The notes under the pieces are model-generated. The model was not told where the DNA came from and did no database searches. It was given only the letters and a program-made list of their open reading frames with translations. Positions 58,884 through 64,000 of a stretch of DNA of 64,000 nt are shown one piece after another. The position numbers and the translations under genes are program-made. Within the stretch, counting starts at the first letter, position 1. Every line of letters begins with the position of its first letter. This DNA is from Actinostola sp. cb2023 (taxonomy: Eukaryota > Cnidaria > Anthozoa > Actiniaria > Actinostolidae), in NCBI GenBank assembly GCA_033675265.1, contig JAUJYZ010000691.1:320501-384500 (forward strand), given 5' to 3'.

Positions 58884-58955
58884 GGCGCTTTAATTGTGAA
58901 TGCGAACGGAGTTTTGATTCTTTTCAATCAAATCAAGAACAGTTCTCACAGGAAG
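58884..58955 (+). CDS. Candidate GABA-B-like receptor exon: GALIVNANG...
   Basis: After ggttttcaaag (AG at 58882-58883) the + strand reads GALIVNANGVLILFNQIKNS then SHRK. The layout matches the family segment after GV(S/T): G.V.F...G.R......IEQ...G..kkIG. Entry phase is 0, as required by the previous exon. The donor is uncertain. AAG|GTCATA at 58956 preserves phase 0 but is weak. Without splicing, the frame reads VIELRRASV and stops at 58983-58985. The exon lies between the two arms of a large inverted repeat (57036-57696 and 59283-59800). No later exon was recognised before the window ends. Confidence 0.62.
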
Positions 58956-60060
58956 GTCATAGAGCTAAGACGGGCATCAGTTTGAGACGATGGCCTGACA
59001 AATTTCGTAAACTGCCAAAAGTGCATCACAAGAGAGTCAGTTGTTGAGGGAATGTGCCCAAACTAGCACCGAAGTGGAGTGTAAAGATTTCTGAAATCTG
59101 GCAGATGTCTCGTAAAAACAAGGTAGCAAGGAAAGAGTCTATTTTACTTTCTTTTGACACATAAATTCCGTATGAAGTTCTAGTTCGACTAGTAACATTA
59201 CTTTGCCATCTTCTAATTCGAGGTTCTTGAAAATAATAATGTAGCAAGTAACGCAATATTTAGCGAGAACTGTGCGAAGTCCTTAATTTGAAGTAATCTC
59301 GTGTCTTTCAAAGTTTGTTATAATTTATTTGAGATTGTGAAAGAATTGCCGCACAAAGCTAGAAATCCAATGATTGTATCATTAGTAAGTAATAGAGGAA
59401 GAGAGTTACATTAAAGAAACTGCGGAACAAAATCTAACGTGTACTGATTTTTCATAATTAGCTTTTAGGATAATGTATTGTTCCTCATATAATGCATTGA
59501 TCGATACAGAATACTTATAGAGCTTATTAGTATTCTGTATCTGATACAGAATACTAATAAGGTCTATTAGTATTCTGTATCAGATACAGAATACTAATAA
59601 GCTTTATTACTATTCTGTATCATATACTTATGAACAATTGCAGTAATTAATCAACCCCACCTATTCCCTGCCAACTATTCAAACCCTCCCCGTGCTTTTA
59701 GTTTCTTGGAAATTGTATGGGAGTTACAAGGTAGCCACGTGACCAGAATGCTGAGCACAGATTGGACAGCTGCCTAATGAATTATTAATGAATATTATAA
59801 CTGTCAACACAGGAATTCCTCCATAACTCATGAGATTTTTCACTCATTGAAGACATCAAGGGTAAAATAAGTCTCCTTGGTTAATATCAATACCGGTTGT
59901 AGAATTTTAAAACTGATTTGAGCTCAGAAGACGCCATATTAAAGAGTGTTGAAATAAATATGTCTCGGCTGAAATCGAAGGCACTTATGCTAATTATTGC
60001 CTGTCAATCATGTCGTTTCTAGTTTTGAACCATCAAGCAAATCTCAGTTTTTGATATATC

Positions 60061-61160
60061 TTTGAATATATAATATATATGTTACCCTGGTTTCACAGGC
60101 GCTTTATATATTTTATCAGCTCGCCGCGTAATAATATATATAAAGCACCTCTGGAACCATGGTACTCAGTTAGCCGGAGGACTCGGTGGGAGGGGGGACT
60201 CAAGGGGGAGGGGACTCCCATGTGAAAGGGGCAGCGATGATCGTCGTATCTTTTTGGGCCGGTAAATTACGGTTTTGGTAGCACTTAGGGTTGTTGTCTA
60301 CGGAACGACAATATTTCAAGCCATCAATGTATCATTTAGGGTTGCACGCAAAAAAAATATAAAAAGACCGTCATACTGTACTGGCGGCTAAAGCTCTTAT
60401 TTGTCTGCCTGCTTTATAATGATATCATTTAGGTGCCAAATACAGCTTAAGCCACGCCCAGAGTGATCTGCTTAAGGGGTTTAATTAAAAAAATTCGACG
60501 ATCGTCCCAGCTCCTTTCACATGGAAGTCCCCCCCCCGGTTCCCCCGGGAAAGAAACATGGAGGTGTGTTGTAGTTTTAAATCTATTAACTCTATCGCTG
60601 GTGAAGTTTGTGGTTTTGATAGTAAAGACTGAAAGCAAGTCGCAAATAATGTCATCCAGTAAAAATTATTGCATGGCGAACAATTTCATACACCATGGCC
60701 GCGAGCATGCGCAATGCTCACTCGTATTCAACTACGGGTCACTTCAAAATTACAGAGAAAACAGTGCAATTTCATTCAATTTTTGTCGTACCTCTTATAT
60801 CATTACGGTTCCTCAATCTCCACAAGTCCCAAATCATTCTTTTATACTTCCTCTCGCCCATGGTTAGTGTTTCTCTCATGTGGAATATGCCTAACGTTGT
60901 TCCCAAGTCCGTTGAAAAATAGGTATAATTAGCTAAGCATCCGCCATACTGTCTTTGTAACTGACCCGAGATGCCGTACAGTTATTGTAGTTCAGAACAT
61001 TTTTCAGGAGTTCAAGCTTCTTTCCACAAGTCTAATTCGAAAGTTCAAGTGTCCATTTCAAATAACTCCTTATTAAAACCGCTGAAAATGTCCTCTTTGG
61101 TTGTTCCCAAATCGTTTACAACTTGGTAGTTTTTCGGTGATTATCCCATTGTTGTCCTTT
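60061..61160. other. Non-coding stretch with ggcgctttatata hairpin-like repeats
   Basis: 60100-60160 (ggcgctttatatattttatc...tatataaagcacct) has an inverted relative at 63253-63325 (agaggcgctaagccgata.. tatataaagcacct). 60160-60250 is a ggggactc-rich repeat piece. No gene recognised. Confidence 0.5.
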
Positions 61161-61970
61161 TGGGTTTTTCCGTAGCGATACCTCTTGCGTTTGAAACACA
61201 ATTGTGCGTTTGTGAACGATCTATTGGTAAATTGAGTATTACAACCTTGTTACAGAAAGATCAAAGTTTCTGATGAAGTATGTTTTATGGAGATCGGCGT
61301 TACTATGGCAACGCTGAGAGAGAATTCCTCTTTTTACATATTCTCGATTTCTATAGATTCTAGGGGGTTATTTTTGGAAAATGCTCTTGTGATCTTATAG
61401 TGGGCATAATTGTCTCTAGTTCTAGTGAATACAAGCAAATTCTGTGAGAGAGTTTTTGAGATATCTTCGATGAAAATGTTTGAGTATATAATTCAAGCGT
61501 AAATAAAGTAATTTAAAAAATCAATCACCTGAAATCCAAGTAAATCGGGCGTATCAAAATTCAATTTTAGTCTTCAATTGTTGCAATGATATTGAACTAC
61601 TTTTCTGGAAAAGTTGAGAGAAATCACTTGCAATGATATCGGAAAATGTGAGCTCAAGTCATACACGATGAGGTGTTTACTTTGCTCTTGTTGTCCACAA
61701 TTCGTTCTATTTTTACTAAAAATGTCATAATTAAAAATGCCGTCGGTAAATTTTGTTTAAAATTGAATATGCTCAAATTTAGATTGTAGCTGAGATGTTC
61801 TTGTAAATTCAAGCTCATTGAAACATTTTAAGGCCGCCAAATATAAGCTTCAAATCAGAACATTTTTCAACCAGTTTTAGTTGTTGATTCATTATGCAGC
61901 TCTTTTGTTCTAGTTTGGCACCTTCTCTTGTGCATTCCACCTTGCGAACGCTCTTCCGAAATATGCTAAT
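61161..61970 (+). repeat. Dispersed repeat R1, copy B
   Basis: Matches 4783-5600 in the same orientation, from tgggtttttccgtagcgata to ctcttccgaaat. Located at the centre of the large inverted repeat. Confidence 0.85.
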
Positions 61971-62279
61971 CTGCAGTATTATAATAACAATAGACAAAAA
62001 TAAAATCAGTGTAATATCACACAATCGCTCTAATTTTACGATGAAAGGCCAATGTTTTCTTAGAATAAAAACGTGTCATTTACGCGCCAGCAATGTCATC
62101 CGCTGACTGTATGAAATTGTTCGCCATGGTAAACCAACTGCAATCATTTCTTTCACTGGTGCTGAAGATGAGGTTGGTCTCATTTTTTGCCGTGCGGGAA
62201 TTTTCGCGAAACGTGATGATTTGGGTGTGATATGACATAACGACGATATGTCTTTACAACTGGTAACACATCCTCTCTC

Positions 62280-62640
62280 TATGCACAAAAGTTGTCGAGA
62301 TCCAAGTGCCACGCCCTATCTCTAACAACAACAGTAACAAGATAAAAGTACCAGACCCTATCTCTAACAAGAACAGATTTCAAGATATAAGCAATACGTC
62401 CCCTATCTATGAAAAAAGTGGTCACGATACAAGTGCCGTGCCCTATCTCTAGCAAGAACATTAGTCAATATAGAGTAACACGTCCTCTGTCTATGAGCAA
62501 AAGTGGTCACGATTCAAATGCCACGCCCTATCTCTAACAAGAACAGTTATGAAGATATAAGCAACACGTCGTCTTTCTATGAACAGCTTTCAAGATATAG
62601 TAACACGTGTTCTCTATTTCAAGAAATAAAAGTTATGAAG
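62280..62640. repeat. Imperfect tandem repeats ccctatctctaacaagaaca
   Basis: Five or more diverged copies combining ccctatctctaacaagaac, aagatataagcaacacgtc and aaaagtggtcacgat. A further partial set is at 62990-63075. Confidence 0.8.
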
Positions 62641-63334
62641 CCAGTACAAGGCCGTGTCTTTTCTCTCAGTATACTGACAGCTCAGTATAAATACCACGTC
62701 GTTTCTTCTATATGAACTCTATGCACCGGCAAAATTTAAGTGTAAACTACCTTCCCCTTATGGGAGCCCAATTGGTGAGAAATGCTTGATACTGGCAATT
62801 CGTAATGAATATTTCTATACAATCATTAGCCAGCACATGATGACGGCCTTTTTATTTTTTTTATCGTACAACCCTAAATGATACATTGATGGCTAAAAAA
62901 TATTGTCGTTCCATCGTGACCAAGTGATACCAACATCCATGATTTATACCCCTAAGAGAGACGTTTACAAGAAAACAGTTTACAAGATAAAAGTACCACG
63001 CCCTATTTCTAACAAGAACAGATTTCAAGATATAAGCAACACGTCCCCTATCTATGAAGAAAAGTGGCCACGATGAATTTTGTTAGGGCCACAAGTTTAT
63101 CAGTTTACTTTTACACTGTCACGTGTCACCCTCTATTAATAAAGTCGTACTTACTTACGACGATCATCTCCGTCCATTTCACGTGGGAAGTCTCCGAGTC
63201 AATCCGCCCTCCCTCAAGTCGTCCACCATTTTTACAAACTGTAGTATACATTAACAGCCCCTTGGTTCCAGAGGCGCTAAGCCGATATAAATATATATAA
63301 AGCACCTCTAGAACCAGGGTAACACTAAGGAGTA

Positions 63335-63650
63335 TATATATACACCTATTCCAAAAACCGTTGTCCCCGCCGAAAGCAACAAGCAAGAAGCTGACGACCG
63401 CAAAGGGCATTGGGATCGGACTTTCTCCTTATTCATTGATTCATCCGTAGACATTTTAACAACATGCATTTTTAAACGGCCGAATAGTTCCAAATTAATG
63501 ATTGCTATTCAACGCTCGAAGGGATAACTTCTCAAGTACCACGGATAAATACATTACTTAATTAGGAGATTCCCAAAGTCCTTTGCGGTCGTCAGCTTCT
63601 TGCATTTCTTGTTGCTTTCGGCCCGGATAACGATATTTGGAATAGGTGTA
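63335..63650. mobile_element. 316-bp MITE with about 75-bp inverted arms
   Basis: tatatacacctattccaaaa, gttg and gaaagcaacaagcaagaagc tgacgaccgcaaagg mirror the right arm. It interrupts the right half of the large inverted repeat, with tatata on both sides as probable target. Confidence 0.82.
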
Positions 63651-64000
63651 TATTATATATCAAAAACTGAGATTTGCTTGATGAATTCAAAAATAGAAAC
63701 GTCGTACAACGACATGGTTGACAGGTAATAATTAGCATAAGTGCCTTCGATTTCAGCCGAGACATATTTATTTCAACACTCTTTAATATGGCGTCTTCTG
63801 AGCTCAAATCAGTTTTAAAATTCTACAACTGGTATTGATATTAACCAAGGAGACTTATTATACCCTGGATGTCTTCAATGAGTGGAAAATCTCATGAGTT
63901 ATGGAGGAATTCCTGTGTTGACAGTTATCATGACTTGTGATTGTAAGATGGCCATCTATTGCATTTCCGACTCTCGATCAGGTTTTCGCTTCAGACGAGG

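Larger units (their letters stand above)
57036..59800. mobile_element. 2.8-kb region bounded by large inverted repeats (about 0.5-0.66 kb arms)
   Basis: 57036-57696 mirrors 59283-59800. Shared landmarks are ttataatattcattaataa at the ends, gacagctgcc, ccacgtg, atacagaatactaataag repeats, gattgtatcatt and gtaatctcgtgtctttcaaa. The left arm has an extra aaaacttactaagtta tandem tract (57470-57597). The terminal word tcattaataattcat and tgtccaat are shared with the recombinase element at 35575. Candidate receptor exon 6 lies between the arms. Confidence 0.85.
58376..64000. repeat. Large imperfect inverted repeat: 58376-60375 against 62848-64000
   Basis: 58376-58445 (ctcgtctgaagcgaaaacct...) is mirrored at the extreme right of the window. 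59797-60060 (ctgtcaacacaggaattcct to cagtttttgatatat) is mirrored at 63642-63940. 60301-60370 (ggaacgacaatattt...gtatcatttagggttg) is mirrored at 62848-62915. Repeat R1 copy B lies at the centre. In the right arm the first two blocks are adjacent, so 58446-59796 is an insertion on the left or a deletion on the right. The structure continues past the window. Confidence 0.8.

Noticed and set aside
58985..59280. Further receptor exon after 58955 (WPDKFRKLP-like reading)
   Set aside because: No splice-bounded frame with a family motif could be supported before the inverted repeat begins.

Overview
This window looks like a TE-saturated, AT-rich nuclear segment of an invertebrate animal genome. A sponge or cnidarian is my inference, from the mix of a GABA-B-like receptor, Crypton-type tyrosine recombinases, YR retroelement gag, Penelope and LINE fragments and many palindromic MITEs. 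There are no operons or prokaryotic features. GT-AG intron logic applies, so long ORFs are rare.

The backbone is one host gene on the + strand: a class C GPCR with a GABA-B-type ligand-binding (Venus flytrap) domain. Six colinear exons can be read: 1137-1300, 1419-1526, 46704-46763, 48742-48933, 50952-51188 and, less surely, 58884-58955. All visible internal junctions are phase 0 and successive exons continue the same domain without a gap. The 5' exons and the seven-helix part lie outside the window or are unrecognised. The second visible intron is about 45 kb and holds most of the window.

Region by region. 1-9.2 kb: receptor exons 1-2, a LINE C-terminus, MITEs including one with a clean 9-bp target duplication, and a 1.5-kb inverted-repeat element filled with GAT/TAT microsatellite. 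9.3-30.2 kb: a decayed, spliced transposase-like gene (candidate RNase-H/DDD core, C2H2 finger, SAP-like tail). Its 3' half was tandemly duplicated (about 5.17 kb), and a 6.5-kb terminal-inverted-repeat element (33-bp TIRs, CGAA target duplication, two inverted 25-bp subterminal arrays) then entered the first copy. 30.2-35.5 kb: MITEs, a 5'-truncated LINE with a very long (about 91-95 bp) target duplication, and two palindromic GC-rich MITEs. 35.5-42 kb: two tyrosine-recombinase genes, the first inside 38-bp inverted repeats. 42-48.3 kb: a (TGTC)n tract, a YR-retroelement gag with an internal 48-bp repeat, and opposite-strand SGNH-hydrolase and zinc-cluster coding exons. 48.4-56.8 kb: a G-rich 8-bp array just upstream of receptor exon 4, exon 5, a 101-bp minisatellite, a Penelope relic, a third tyrosine recombinase that has lost its catalytic Tyr, and a LINE tail. 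57-64 kb: nested large inverted repeats, one pair bracketing candidate receptor exon 6.

The coding parts work together only in the receptor. The rest is mobile DNA, mostly dead, and its interest lies in how the elements are built and how they sit relative to receptor exons.
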